From Rhizoclosmatium globosum (Eukaryota; Chytridiomycota; Chytridiomycetes; Chytridiales; Chytriomycetaceae), in contig MCGO01000009.1 in NCBI GenBank assembly GCA_002104985.1, positions 372,001 through 436,000 on the forward strand: a DNA stretch of 64,000 nucleotides, written 5' to 3'. The translations under genes were made by a program, and so were the position numbers. Positions 22,257 through 36,824 of the stretch are shown here, one piece after another; within the stretch, counting starts at the first letter, position 1, and each line of letters begins with the position of its first letter. The notes under the pieces were generated by a model. It worked only from the letters and a program-made list of their open reading frames with translations. It did no database searches and was not told the DNA's origin.

Positions 22257-22767
22257 TTGGTTTGTTGGTTTTTGAGAGAAAAAAGCAAATGGTTCTGATG
22301 TATCCTTTATTCAGTTGTGTTCTGTGTGACTATATGTTTAATCTGTGTTTTCTTACTGTTTTGAAGATTAAAACTTATTACTTTTCCGGTTGCGAATGAC
22401 TTTGGCGCATTGACATATAACATTGATATATAAACCTTTCAATCGGGATTCCTTGTCACAAAAAATGAGTGTTCCATTGCTTTTGAGATCACTGAATACA
22501 CTTGGTTCTGATTTATTCTTGAGTTCGGCACGACACAAGGAGATGGCCTAACAAGCCATAAGGGATAATAATCTCATACTGTAGCTAGCCATCGATCCAG
22601 CTTTGCCAATAGAGACTTGCAGAAAGAAAACAGAACAAGCAAGAATTCACGTGACTAGAATTGCCAAGTCTCTCTGAGTAAAAATCTGGAAAACAAAAAA
22701 AGAAGTCAAACTGCCACACTGATTCGGTATCAGAACCAAACCAGCCTCATACAATCTTTGTTGGACA
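22257..22767. other. Intergenic, nothing recognised
   Basis: Divergent promoter region between the Tse2-like gene and the cyclin-box gene. AT-rich, no coding or RNA signal supported. Confidence 0.4.
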
Positions 22768-25221
22768 ATGTCGCAGCCTCAGACATACGCTCCTTCCTCC
22801 ACATCAAACTACCCCCAATCGCAACCCCGTCAGCCACAGGTGCAACCCAATGAATACCCTCCAACACAGCCACATCTTGTTCAACAAAGTGCGCACGATG
22901 CCGGCCTTGGACTGCTTCTGAGTGCGGCAGGATACTCAGCCTCAGCCCCAAACGATGTATTAATTGACGGCAGAAGTGGACCAAGCCAGAGTGGTGGCAG
23001 TATCACCTTGAACACCGACCACTTTCACGAATCGCCCGCTCTTTCTCGCAATCGATCGGTGGCAAATAGCTCAGTGTCAGAGTCGCTGCGAGTGCATCCG
23101 TATCGACGCCCGAACCAGGGACACAATCTAATTCAATCTACTCAGAAACCTGGTCAGTTTATCAGTATACTAACCTGAAGATATCTGAACATTCTTTACT
23201 TTTACACAGATTCTGTCCATGTGCAACAGCCACAGCAACCTTCAGCCGAGTCCATCATGAACCCAAACCACCACCAACCACAGTCGTTCCTCGCTTCCCC
23301 AACTGCCGCCGGTCCCACAGATACCTCAGAAACAATAATGGGCGATGCCGCACATGCTTCATTTGCTGCAAGCCCAGTTGCAGGCGACGATGATGACTGT
23401 GAAGTGTTTCAGAATGCTCCTGTCCACCAGAAACAACTCTCCTCAAATAACAGTCTCTATGCAAGACAACTGCCTCCTCCCCCGCGACAACCGCGTCTCT
23501 CTGCCGCTGCTCCCCTGCGTATCCCCAGTATTGCTGTGGCTCAATCGGCGAGTCTCAGGATGGATAGTGATGGGGTTGGGAGGGAGCCGCCGCAGTGTAT
23601 CAGTGGACCTGATGTGAATCCGCCGAATGCGTTGAGTCAAAGTGATCCCGAGAAGGTGCAGGATGCAAAGGATTTGGCGGCGTTTGCGGCGTGGGTTACG
23701 TTGAGGTTGATTGGACGACGGTGGAGTTTGTTGATGGAGCAGAAAACGGCGGGAGGTGGAGCTGGTGTTAGTGGCGTGGGGAGTGTTGGTGGAGCTATGG
23801 GGACTTCTAGTTTACACATGAATGGTGGCGGGTTGATTGTTGGGCAACAGCAAGTGGGAACTTCGTTTGCTGTACCGGCACCTGGAAATAGTGTGAATAC
23901 TGTGAATGGAACTGGATTCTCGGTATTTGCGAATACGATTCAGCCGTCTGCATATCAGGCGGCGTCCATCAGCGGTTATGTACCAGGCACTGTTCAGCAT
24001 CAACCACTACCACCTGCGTCTGTCTTGACGCATAATGCACAAATGGCGAGTGGTCCAAGTGGACCTGGAAGGCCGTTGTTGAATAGATTTCAGGCTCCAC
24101 AACAGAGGATTCATAGTGGACTTGGGTATCGAGAAGATCGATTTGATTCTGTCACGACTGTAAACAATGGGAGTGTTGTACAATCAAGTGGATTATCTGT
24201 TTATGGAACAAATGGTGGCTCTGTGATGCTTCCATCTCTAATGTATCGCAAGACGCGACTGGCCGCAGTGATTCTGTTGTTGGACAAGTGTCAAGTTTTG
24301 GATTGAAGGAGCATCCTGAAGGATTATTGAATTCACCATCACAAGGATCTCCAATTATGATGAAAAGTGGTGGACAGCAGCAGCAGTACGCAAGTTCTCC
24401 TCTTGCAACACATCCTGGTCCCGTCATATTACCTTCCATAAGCCAAATGATTCCTCAACACCAACTATCTTCCTCCATCTCATCAGCATCCACCTTGTCG
24501 CACCTCAACCATACTCTCAACAAAGATCCTACCACAACAGCCCCCACCTGTCATCCCCAAACCACAACATCCCACAAAAACTTCAACAACACCCCCAACT
24601 CCCGCAACAACAAACAAAACACATGCTCCCACCAGCCTACATTTCCCACTACACATCCCGCTTAACCCGCCTCTCAACCCTCACACTCCTCAAAACCCCA
24701 ACCCCCCCTCACACGACACTCCTCGCTCTCCACCTCCTCCGTAGACTCATTAGTACACCAAACCACTGCCGACACGCATATCAACGCCGACGCGGATGTT
24801 GCTCGGATGTCTTATGGTTGCAGACACGCTCTTTGGAGGTGAACGCGGGGTCCCCAGTCGTGTCTGGAGCGCGATTGCACAGGTCAGTGGGTTACGGGAG
24901 GGGAGTGAGGATGTAGGCGGGGAGGAAGAGGAAGTGGTTGTGGGTTCTGTGGATGCGGGACAGAGGCTTGGGTTTGTTGCTGCGATTAAAAAGGATGTGC
25001 TTGTGAGTCTTGGGTTTAATTTGCATGGCAGTGTTGAAGGGTATCATGAGTGGTTGGGGACTTTGAAGGATTTGTTGAAGGAGGATGGGAATGCGGGTGG
25101 GGCTGGAGGTGCGGGTGGGGATGTGGGTGGTGCGAGTTTGGATATGAAGAATCGGACGAGGAGGATTTTGGATGATTTGACTGTGGGGGAGGGGAGGTTG
25201 GCTGGGGGATGGAAGTGGTGA
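22768..25221 (+). CDS. Cyclin-box protein with long Q/P/S-rich N-terminus, frameshifted
   Basis: Exon 1 is 22768-23152, and a 57-nt intron (GTCAGT donor, ACTAAC branch-like site, TTTACACAG acceptor) leads to exon 2 at 23210. A long low-complexity region follows. The C-terminal part is a cyclin fold: AYISHYTSRLTRLSTLTLLK, LLALHLLRRLIS, MLLGCLMVADTLFGG, RVWSAIAQVSGLR and FNLHGSVEGYHEWLGTL, matching helices 1-5 of fungal cyclins of the Pcl/Cln-like type. The reading frame changes near 24235, near 24480 and near 24770, each time moving into a frame that continues sensible sequence. I treat these as missing bases rather than introns. It probably partners with a cyclin-dependent kinase; which one cannot be told. 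Confidence 0.6.
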
Positions 25222-25249
25222 AATTCTTTTTTTATTTGGAGGTTTGTGT

Positions 25250-25936
25250 GTGTGTATAACCATTGGTGCGCTTTGTCTGTGAATATAGGAAGTAAACAAT
25301 ATTGTTATGATTATTGGGTTTATTCTTGATGGGTTGAGGAGGTGGTGTGAGGGGAAATGCTTGGCGAACAATACTCCACCAAGTCCATACATAATCCATG
25401 CTTGATCCATTCCCTCCTCCATCATTTCAGTCACGAGATTATGTGTGTTGCAAGGATGTATAGCGTGAAATGGAATATTCAGAATTGGATGATCTTGCTG
25501 TGTGATGACAGGTCCTAATGCCGATGAAGAGGAAGAAAGCAATGAAGGAGAAATCACGTCTATGAATGTAAGAAGGGCTCCTTGTTTATCCCACGCATTA
25601 AACAGGAGAACTGGGACTTTGAATGTCTTTGAGAATGTAATGTGAAGTTCGAGGGTTGCTTTCGGAGTTTCGGAGGAAGATAAAGTTGAACAAGAAGGAT
25701 CGAATGGCTCCGATAAAGTTGGGTCGACTAGTTCTGAAGAGTCTGTTGAGGCATTACGGTGGTGCTCTGAAGGGGAGTGATGGACAAGCGGAGAACTGCG
25801 AAGCCCTTTAACCTCAATTAAAAGTGGTGGTTATCATTAAGTTACGTACTTGTTTCAGCTGAAACTGGATCTCTGATTCGTGGTTGTATCTCTGAACAAA
25901 GTTCGTGAGTGATGACTCAAACTCAACAAACTCCAT
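25250..25936 (-). CDS. ATG10: Atg10-like E2 conjugating enzyme of autophagy
   Basis: Transfers Atg12 to Atg5 during autophagosome formation. Exons 25936-25850 and from 25812 onwards; the intron is only 37 nt. The N-terminus is MEFVEFESSLTNFVQRY. Diagnostic parts are the central strands LELHITFSKTFKVPVLLFNAW and the C-terminal ITQQDHPILNIPFHAIHPC, where the HPC cysteine is the thioester site, followed by WIMYGLGGVLFAK. The 3' end is uncertain: the frame stays open into the opposite-strand cyclin gene, so a frame error or a final short exon is likely soon after 25300. The gene is convergent with the cyclin-box gene. Confidence 0.75.
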
Positions 25937-26034
25937 AGTTTTGCAACAAATTATTATTAACAATGCATTACTGTTCATTCATCTCTTTCTTCATCTTATC
26001 TATCCCAATAATTAAGTCACAATTCCCATCATCA

Positions 26035-28352
26035 TCATTTTGATTCCTTTGTACACAACTCTCTCAACGATTCCCCACGGTCTTCCTTCCCACACCGGTT
26101 CCACGCTGCACATACTCGATCCATAAGAACCAACACACGTCCATCCTGAACTCCATCCACGCGATGCTCAACCATATACCGAACCATTGCATCCGCGCAT
26201 TCTAATGCACACGTTCGGAGGAACCCTATCACACATGTGCTGTAGAACTTGTAATCTGGTACGATCCCGGATAACTGACCCAACACCTCTGCATGTTGGT
26301 TCAAGAGCGTCGGAACGTCTTCCACGGGGACTCTTGAAAGGGCTGCGAGCTCTTCCAAGGATGAACGTGGGATTTGGAAAGGTGGGTACGGGAGGAGGAT
26401 TGCGCGGATCCATCGCATCATTCCGATTGCGTCTCTGTTGTGGGATAGGCCTGTGATGAGTGCGGTTACGGCGTGTATGGACAGTGGGATTTTGTTTCGG
26501 AGGAGGCGGAGGGATGTTGGTTCTGCGGATGCTGTTTCGCCGTTTTGGACTAAACCGTATATGACGGCTGTTGCTGTGTATGAGTCTGGAGAGAGGTCGT
26601 GTTTGTCGAGTTCGTGCAGAGTGTGCAGGGAGTCGTGGGATTGTTTTGTGCGGAGGAAATAGGTGAGGAGGATGTTGAAGAGGATTAGGTCGGGGGAGTT
26701 TTGGGGGGTGTCGGTTCGGTAGGATTGGTATGTTGATTTCACGGATGTATCGTCGTTTAGGAGAGTGAATTTGTGGATTAGAGAGGAATGCATTACAGTG
26801 TCGCGGGAGGTTAATGGGACGGATGCAAAGAGTTTTATGGCAGCGGGAGGTCATTGGACTTAAGGAGACCGTCCATAAGGGATGTGTAGGTTACGATCGA
26901 GGGCGTAATTTTTGCGACAATTAGATCACGGTAATATCTTTTCGCGAGATCTGGGAGGTTGGATTTGAAGCAAATGTCCATCAGCATTGTGTATGTCACA
27001 ACGTCTGGCATAACCTGATAGGAGTGCAAACGTCAGTTTTGCTATATTACACATAACTCCATCATAACGTACCGTTGGATGAATCTTCCTCAGCGTATTA
27101 AACAGTGAAATAACATCCTTCGCAGACCCACCCATTCGATATGTCCCCTGAATCATTGTATTGATCGGTAAACACATTCACCCGCTTACTCCTCGACATT
27201 CTTTAAACATAGCCAATGCCAACTTCCGGTTTCCACAATCAAACAGATACATCAAAATCGCGTTCGATGCAAAAACGCTGAGTTTTACTTTCGAGGCGTC
27301 AAGGTCTTCTGATAGAGACAGAATTGCAGAAGGTTTTTGTACTCGCGTAATACTTTATGAGTGTTCCGAGGTAGGATGACCATGGGCCTTCGCCGTTTTG
27401 GAGCTTTGACAGGGAGGTAGGGTCGAGGTTTGATACACTTTCCAAAATATTGTGTTGAAGATTTGGATGTAGGAGGATATTGTGTCGGTGGGTATATCGG
27501 GGTTGTGGTTGTTGCACGCATCAGTCCGTTTAGTGTGGTTTGGCGGAGGTGGACGGGGATACGGAGAGTAATGAAACTGTCGCGTGTAGTGCTTCTGTCC
27601 ATGACTCTGTTGAGATCAGGAGAGGAGGAGGGAGAGGTTGGGAGGTGGCCAATTTTTTGGGATTCCTTCTGTGTGTCCAGCGACTTTAAGAATTGGAGGG
27701 CGAGATCTTTGTTTCCTGAGATTCCAAAGGATGCAATTATCGATGAGAATAAATAGTCGGTTGGGATGGAGCGGATGAAGGGGATGATGCAAGTTGGGTG
27801 AGGATGCGTGAGGTTTCAGGTCTGATGGTATTGAGCGGAGGAGAATCAGGAGAGGCGTTGTGGATGATGTATGCATGTCTAGACGGGACATGTCTGTGAG
27901 GAGGAGGCGGGAAAAGGAGTCGTATACGTCTGGGAGGGGTTTCAAGGGGGAATCTGAGGAGGGTAAAGGGCAGTAATTGTGTCCAATAAAAGAGTATCAG
28001 GGACAGCGCGGGTATAATCTGCCAGTACACGAATAAAGAGTGAAGATTCGAGTGGAGGTGGTTGAAGGGGCGGATGCCTGGCCTGATCCGTCCTTTCTTT
28101 AACTGCCGATTGAACAATAAATCGAGCAAGTTGAGAGACATCTGAAGACTGAATATGCGATTGAAGACCCAAAGTAATCGGAATAAATGCTCTGAACAAA
28201 GTCTCTACAGATTCATTTGAATGGTCCAGGGTCCTTAACAGCCTTCTTAAGTTAACTAAAGCAGGTGGATCTCGGTGGTAAGCTTTAAGAGCAGCTGGCT
28301 GGGTCCGTGTTGGATGCGATGTTGTTGACAGCAGACTAGGGTTATCCCACAT
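26035..28352 (-). CDS. Pentatricopeptide repeat (PPR) protein, several frameshifts
   Basis: Organelle RNA-binding helical-repeat protein by family. PPR units are clear: DYLFSSIIASFGISGNKDLA, INTMIQGTYRMGGSAKDVIS, VTYTMLMDICFKSNLPDLAK, VTYTSLMDGLLKSND and, further on, LILFNILLTYFLRTKQSHDS. One normal intron lies at about 27010-27070 between HPT and VMPDVV. Frame changes occur near 27945, 27770, 27500, 27290, 27165 and 26850. At 27945 (C-run) and 26850 (CCC) adding one base to a homopolymer restores the repeat. The protein would be roughly 750 residues. No clear transit peptide can be judged because the N-terminus (MWDNPSLLSTTSHPTRTQP) is the least certain part. Confidence 0.65.
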
Positions 28353-28599
28353 GCTTTGATTGATGGAAGAACTGCGTGGCTCAGTGGCCGGATCAATCGA
28401 CTTGGATTAAGTGTTTGTCGCAGTGGATGCAGCCTAATCCCGCAAAGTGAAGGCCGTTTGAGCATTTGGAGACAAGTCAAAAAAGCAAATATTCACAAAG
28501 TACATCAAGTGACTCACCTTTGACTCACTTACCTAACTGTTCAGCTAAATCAATCTTAACAACGAAATTAATACAAATTTATTTGACGTGATTCAGAGT
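28353..28599. other. Intergenic with a tRNA-like remnant
   Basis: Between the PPR gene and the first MTHFR gene. It contains a box-A-like TGGCTCAGTGG at about 28368 flanked by ACTGCG and CGCAGT, but no proper T-arm or box B, so no tRNA is called. Confidence 0.3.
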
Positions 28600-30712
28600 T
28601 TAATCAAAGATTTCAAAGATGGCAGATCCATCACGGTAGTTGTTGTTGACAACATTCATCAAGAACCAGGACTCAGTAATACCCTCAATCAGAGTGGCAG
28701 ATTCTGATCCCTTCTCGTACACTCGTCCCCACTGAGCCCACAACTCGTAAGCTTCGTCCTTCCACGCCATGAAAGAGTCTCCATCCACAATGGTTGGCTG
28801 AACAATCTCTTGTCCTGGGAAACTCCCCAAGTAACGGCGTTTGGTCCTGCAGCTTGGACATTTGTCTTGAGGTCACCTTGCTTGTTGACAGCATAGTAAG
28901 TAATGTATGGGTTCTTGCTCAACTTCTTGATAAGTGTGTCCAAAGCCTCTGGAGACACAAAGAACTCGACATATGACTTTTGGTATACGAATCCGTTCTT
29001 TGGTCCCCATCCGTATCGTATGTCGGAGGAGTCAACACCGTCAACGGCTGGCTGGGAGTTGATTGTCAGGAATCCCTTCAAGTTCACGGACGCGAGTTCC
29101 TTTTGGATTGCAGGGATTCAGGGGCCATGGTGTCGCACCATGGGAGGGAGGAGAGGTTTCCTTTACAGAACTCGGCAAAGAGGTTGCAGATTTCTGGGAG
29201 GGTTTTCGGGGTTCCCCAGGTCTTGATGGCTTCTTCGCCGGTGGCCTTCAAGTGGGTTGAGTGGCCGTCGAGTTCTCCGAAAGCTGGGGAACGGGAGTCT
29301 CCCCAACGACCGTTAGGGAAGTCGTCCCATGCTTCGGTACGAGCAATGTACGAACGGGTACGGTTTCTCCAGAAGATTGGGCGCACGGATTCGAGCTTTC
29401 TCTTCTTGGAGAGGGATGGGTTCCATGGAAGTGGTTTCACGTTTTCCAATGGGGCGACGAAGCCGAGACCTTCGACAATGAGACGGACAGACTTTTCGAG
29501 GTTCATGGTGTAGAAGTGGAAACCCTTTTGGCCGGCTGCTCGGAGCTTGTTGCACATTTCGATGGCGAGTTTGACTCCGTACTCCTTCACGGCTTTGTCG
29601 TCGTCCTTGATTGGTTCCAAGGCGGCAAGGACTTCTGGTGGGACGTAGGTCTTTTCACGGCCAATGAGACGCTGGAATCCGGCATATGCTTGAATTGGCA
29701 TAATTCCTGGAAGAATTGGGATTGTGCATCCGGCAGCTCGGACCTTCTCGACCCACTTGATGTACAACTCTGGCTCGTAAAAGAGTTGGGTGACACAATA
29801 ATCTGCGAGCTTGGCCTTTTCAATGAAATGGTTGAAGTCAGCTTCTTTGTTTGGGTTTTCAATGTGGCCCTCAGGGTAACCTTCATCGTTATGTTAGACG
29901 AGAGCGTATAGAAAGACAATAATCTAATTACCAGCTACTCCGATACAGAAATAGTCTCCGTACTGCTCACGAATGTACTTTACGAGATCAATAGCGTTTG
30001 CGAAACCTCCCTCAGTGGCAGTCCAGGTAGCTTGTCCGTGAGCTGGGTCACCACGCAAAGCCAAGATATTCATGATTCCGACCTCCTTACATTGCTGGAA
30101 ATAGTTTAAATTGAGTAACTTGATACAAGAGATAAGGAAGGGGGGTGATGCAAGGTATAATGCAGTACCTTGAGGGCATCGTCAATCTTTGACTTTGGCA
30201 TATTTGTGCAAGTCAAGTGCATCGAGGTTTCAAGGCCAATTGCGACTTGAGCTGTGGTTACGCACTTTTTTGAATAGATCGAACATGTCAGAAACCTGTG
30301 ACATCACTTTCGCAACAACGAGAACTGACCTGGAGCGTGGCCTCGGACGTGGATCCTCCGGCGCCCCAAGTCACGTCGATGAACTCTGGGCCGAGGGAGT
30401 ACATGCGTTCCTGCGGGAAGGTAGCGTGGTTAGTTGGTGTGAATGAAGGAGGGAAAGGGAGCATAAAGAGCGTACCATTCTGTCAAAGAGATTGATGGCT
30501 CCAGTCTCGGTTCTTGGAGGAAAGTATTCGAATGACTGTAAGGGTGGTCCATGTTAAATTGGGTCGCTGGAAAGGTGCAGAAGATAGTAGGGGAAATGTA
30601 CCCAAAAGCATCGGTCTTCAGCTAAAGGGAAACAAGGGGAGTTAGTTAAAGGGATCAATTAACAACCGATTAACTCACCAAGAGCCTTCTCAATCTTCTC
30701 CGTGATCTTCAT
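28600..30712 (-). CDS. Methylenetetrahydrofolate reductase, copy 1 (two one-base breaks)
   Basis: Reduces 5,10-methylene-THF to 5-methyl-THF for methionine synthesis, using FAD and NAD(P)H. The start is 30712 ([12 protein letters not shown]). Exon 1 is 30712-30679 and exon 2 is a 20-nt micro-exon, 30621-30602 (AEDRCFW). Next comes [20 protein letters not shown], then [20 protein letters not shown] in the catalytic barrel, and the hinge [24 protein letters not shown] leading to the regulatory domain. Two frame breaks lie in the C-terminal domain. Near 29099 a G run is one short. At 28820-28822 the copy has AAA where the neighbouring paralog has AAAA at 31259-31262, which breaks TWGVFPGQE. Adding one base in each place gives a continuous protein ending IFEIFD. 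Fungi commonly have two MTHFR isozymes. Confidence 0.88.
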
Positions 30713-30930
30713 ATTGGTGCAAAGGTGGACGAAGTGTTTGGGGACAGGTTTTGGGGATCCAAGAAAAAATTGTGGAGGCGAAACGTCCGTTTTCTGGCTG
30801 GTCGTCTTTCGCTGGCAAATTCTTGTTGTAGTGGCGCGTGGTGCATTTTTAGAGGAGGAATATAACATTATTTGATATAGGACGGTGTTTATTGGAACGA
30901 GTGTGAAAGGAAAAATACAGGCAGGGTGTT

Positions 30931-33240
<2,310 letters not shown>

Positions 33241-33686
33241 GGTTGAATTGCGTTTCCTGGAGAGATTTTTTGGATGAGGGAGGGTTCACCCACCAGACTT
33301 TGGGGAATATATGCAACACGTTCTGCATAGAGAGATTCAACAATTGCGCATTTTGGAACTTTTAAGGAATATTTTGGGGTTGAGGTTTGCTTAAATTGGC
33401 TCTCAGTTTCAAGGTTTGGGGAATTGATTGAAACGACTCCAATTTAAATATATTCCATTTTGTCTTGTCGTTCAAGTCATTTGTTACGCGTTATGACACT
33501 CGCTGGCTCTGACGGATGATATGATAATGCTTGGCAACAAAAACATCCATCCTAATTCTTCCGGTTGCCCAAATTTCACTTAGTGTCTTTCCCACACCCT
33601 TCCATTACTCTTTCTTTTCTTTTTTCCATTTAAAGATTCATTGTTCCGCTGCCATTGTTCCCCTGATTGTTCCTCTTCCCCACACA
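33241..33686. other. Divergent promoter region
   Basis: Lies between the starts of MTHFR copy 2 and the sterol acyltransferase. No gene is seen. A pyrimidine-rich tract at about 33600-33640 precedes the acyltransferase ATG. Confidence 0.4.
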
Positions 33687-35318
33687 ATGCCAAACACAGT
33701 GCCAGACCCAACTTCAGTCCGCCGCAGAAAACCTTTCCTGACACCGTCCACGGGAGTCTCATCTGACTCAGACGCGGATACAATCTCAAACTCGGATTCC
33801 ATCAAACCCAAACTTGTCACTGTCAACGCCGCAGCGACCAAGCTTCAGCTCCATGAATCAAAGAAACTCCACAGCTACCATAAACGGGTACACTCAAGAC
33901 GAACCCAATTCTCAGCACGTGTTTCACCCTTATCCGAGCCTAATACTTCGCTGAGAGGGTTCATCACATTCTTTTGGATGGGAATCGGGTGGTACAGCGT
34001 GTTTACACTTCACAGAAGTTTCATGGAAAACGGGGAATTTGTTCGGCCGCAGTTTTTGAAGTTGTTGGGACATGATGCGCAGACTCTTGCGATTGCGGAT
34101 GCAGTGTTGGTGCTGAGTTGTGGCACTTGTGTCTTGATTCAGGGAGCTGTTAAGCATGGATTTGTCGGTCGACGCGTTGCGAGTATTGGGGGCCATGTTT
34201 GGCTTGTGGGTTGGTTTGTTGGGTTTATGATGTGGATTTTGAGGAAGGATTGGAGATGGACGCAGACTGGGTATTTGACGTTACATTGTATTGCGATGCT
34301 TATGAAGCAGCATTCTTATTTGGCGTCAAATAGTGAGTTGTTTTGGAAGAGGGATGTGTTGAGTGGAATGGTGGATGAGATTCGGGAGTTGGAGGAATCA
34401 AAAGATTCGCCGGTTTCGTCGAATGCTTCCACGTTGCGGAGGGGATCACTTTCGTCTTTGGAGACGGATGATTTGACGGTGGAAGCCAAAGTTGTTTTGT
34501 TGAAGGCCGAGGCTGATTCAATCAAGGCTGAGCTGAAAGGAAAGTGGAATGGTGTCGAATTCCCGAACAATATTACCGTCGCAAACTTTGTGGACTATAT
34601 GCTGGTTCCCACACTTGTGTATGAGCTGTCTTATCCGCGAACGGAAAAGTGAGAGCCATGATTACCTTGAGTGAATAGCAACTAACGCCTGACCAACAGA
34701 TTCAATCCTTCAGCATTTCTCGAACGAGTCGGATATACATTCATTAGTTTCTTCCTCCTTTGCACAACCGTCGATCAGTACATCCTCCCCATCTTGCATG
34801 AAACCCACAAAATGGACTTTTTCACAACAGTCATCTATCTCATCATGCCCTTCATGGTCTGCTTCATGATGATCTTCTTCATAGTCTTTGAATGCATCTG
34901 CAACGCGTTCGCGGAACTGACTTGTTTCGCCGACCGTGAGTTTTACCAAGACTGGTGGAACTCGAGCACCTTTGATGAATACGCGAGGAGGTGGAACAAA
35001 CCTGTCCATGAATTTTTGCTTCGGCATGTATACCTCGAATCCATATCAACTCTTCACTCGTCGAAGCAAAACGCAACACTCCTTACGTTCTTTGTCAGCA
35101 GCGTGTTTCATGAATTGGCTATTACGATGATTGGGAAACGCGTGCGGCCGTGGTTGTTTGGGTTCCAGATGTTTCAGATCCCGTTGATTTGGTTGGCGCG
35201 CTTGGAGTTTATGAAGAGGCGGAGGTGGTTTGGGAATGTATTATTTTGGTTTGGAATGTTCCTTGGGCCGCCTTTGTTGGCTGTTATGTATGCGCGAGAA
35301 CATTATTTGGGGGCGTGA
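33687..35318 (+). CDS. Sterol O-acyltransferase (MBOAT family)
   Basis: ER multi-pass enzyme that esterifies sterols with fatty acyl-CoA. Exons 33687-34648 and 34700-35318 give 526 residues. The start at 33687 is the first in-frame ATG. An N-terminal polar region of about 90 residues precedes many membrane helices (LRGFITFFWMGIGWYSVF, VWLVGWFVGFMMWIL, VGYTFISFFLLCTTVDQYIL). The family signature FYQDWWN is present at the expected place, then HEFLLRHVY and the catalytic His in FFVSSVFHELAI. The loop between helices 4 and 5 is Ser/Glu-rich. DGAT1 enzymes share the fold, but the FYxDWWN plus overall order suits an ARE/SOAT member. No frameshift. Confidence 0.88.
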
Positions 35319-35531
35319 AGATGAAATGTAGGGGTTGGAAGACGCGATTTAAATGAATTCCTTTTCGATTAATTATTGATGCGAAGCAGTTTGTCAGAAG
35401 GGCAAAGGGGAAAAAAGGGACCAGATGGGGATGGGATAATTCAGATCCCGCCAGCACTTTAAAAGATAAAGAAGGGTCGGATTTTTTCGATGGCCCGCCA
35501 TTGAAACTTTCTTCCAAACTCCATTTTCGCT

Positions 35532-36404
35532 ATGCAATTCCTCGCTACCGTACTCGCTGCTTCTTCAGTTGTTCTTGCTGTTCAACCTCAAGTCAAGTTC
35601 TGTCAGAAGGGCACTCTTCCCGCTGGCTGGGAACCTGGAAAGGTCACTGCTCCGTTGCAACAAGTGTCTCAGTTTCTGATTGCCAATACTGCGATTGATT
35701 TGGTCTGCAGTGGAAACATTGTCGTGTTGGATGGATGTTCCGTAAGTCTCTTTGAGAATCCCCTCCATGAATGCATAGCTGATCCCCTTCATTCGATTTA
35801 GTTTATGGTTCAAGGATTCACATACACTGACCCCTCTCCCTCTACTTGGTACGCTGGCCTGGGTGACGACCCAACTGGAGTCGTATTTTCCAAGGACTCA
35901 GTTGGCACAAGTAACGGTGTGGATTCTCCCGTCTACACTCTTGTTCAAGTTGTTGGTGCTGCCTACGCTTGGACTTCAATCACTCAATTGAGATTGTACG
36001 ACCCTGCCAACACACAACTTATTTGGTAAGCTTGATAATTTGTAGATTAGAGTAAACTAATAATTTAATTCTGCAGCGTGGCAAACCTACCAGCGGCTGG
36101 CTCAACATCTTCAACTACCAACACGAACCAGGTCCCTGTTCCAGCCAGCAACCCATCCACATCTGGAAAAAATACGTCAACTGGATCAACAGAAAACTCT
36201 GGAAGCACAAGTGGAACAACTTCAAGCTCTTCAACGGGAAACACAAACGCTATTCCAAACGGATCTGTGGCTCAGCAAAGTAACCCTGTCGTTCAACAAA
36301 AGCCATCCACTGCAACTCGTGCCGCCGGCTCTGCATCTGCATCAGATGCCCAGTCAGCAGGATTGGCTGTTGTTTTGGCTGCTGCGGCTGGACTTCTCGT
36401 GTAA
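35532..36404 (+). CDS. Secreted Ser/Thr-rich, probably GPI-anchored protein
   Basis: Exons 35532-35741, 35802-36025 and 36077-36404. A signal peptide (MQFLATVLAASSVVLAVQP) is followed by a compact domain of about 125 residues with four Cys, containing TWYAGLGDDPTGVVFSKDS and AWTSITQLRLYDPANTQLI, then a long Ser/Thr/Asn/Gly-rich stalk and a hydrophobic end (AGLAVVLAAAAGLLV). That layout is typical of fungal cell-wall GPI proteins. The globular domain is not recognised. All three exons splice in frame. Confidence 0.65.
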
Positions 36405-36824
36405 GGGCTGGGCTGTCGGAGGGTTTCGTGTTGGCTGAATTCACACCATCATTTCTTCATTTAATGTATATTCTCTTGTGTTTATTGCAATATTACTCGT
36501 TATAATTTGATTGTGAAATGTCTCATTCCATGACGATTTGTGTCAACGTGTACATTCCCCTGCGCACTTTAGTCTCTGCGTTGTTACTGTGACGCTGCTC
36601 TGTTGTTAAGGATCTCAATAATATTGAGCATATTCGTTTCAATATCCTGCAGTTCGAGAGTTGGAACTGGTTGGAACGTGGGCCATCGAAGTGACAGCGA
36701 AGGTGAGGCAATGTTGAAACTGAGTTTGGTTTGAATTGATGTGATATCCCAGTAAAAATCTCATAAAGAATAATTCTGGGTGAAGCTTGAATCTTCTCTT
36801 CAGCAAGTGGCTTTGAAATCTTCG
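36405..36824. other. Intergenic, nothing recognised
   Basis: Between the GPI-type protein and the multi-pass membrane family. The last 45 bases before 36825 form an open frame but without an ATG, and they are also conserved upstream of copy 2 as non-coding sequence. Confidence 0.4.

Noticed and set aside
28363..28455. Possible tRNA gene near the PPR/MTHFR boundary
   Set aside because: Box A is good and ACTGCG/CGCAGT could pair, but there is no T-arm or box B at the right distance and the anticodon loop lacks T at position 33.
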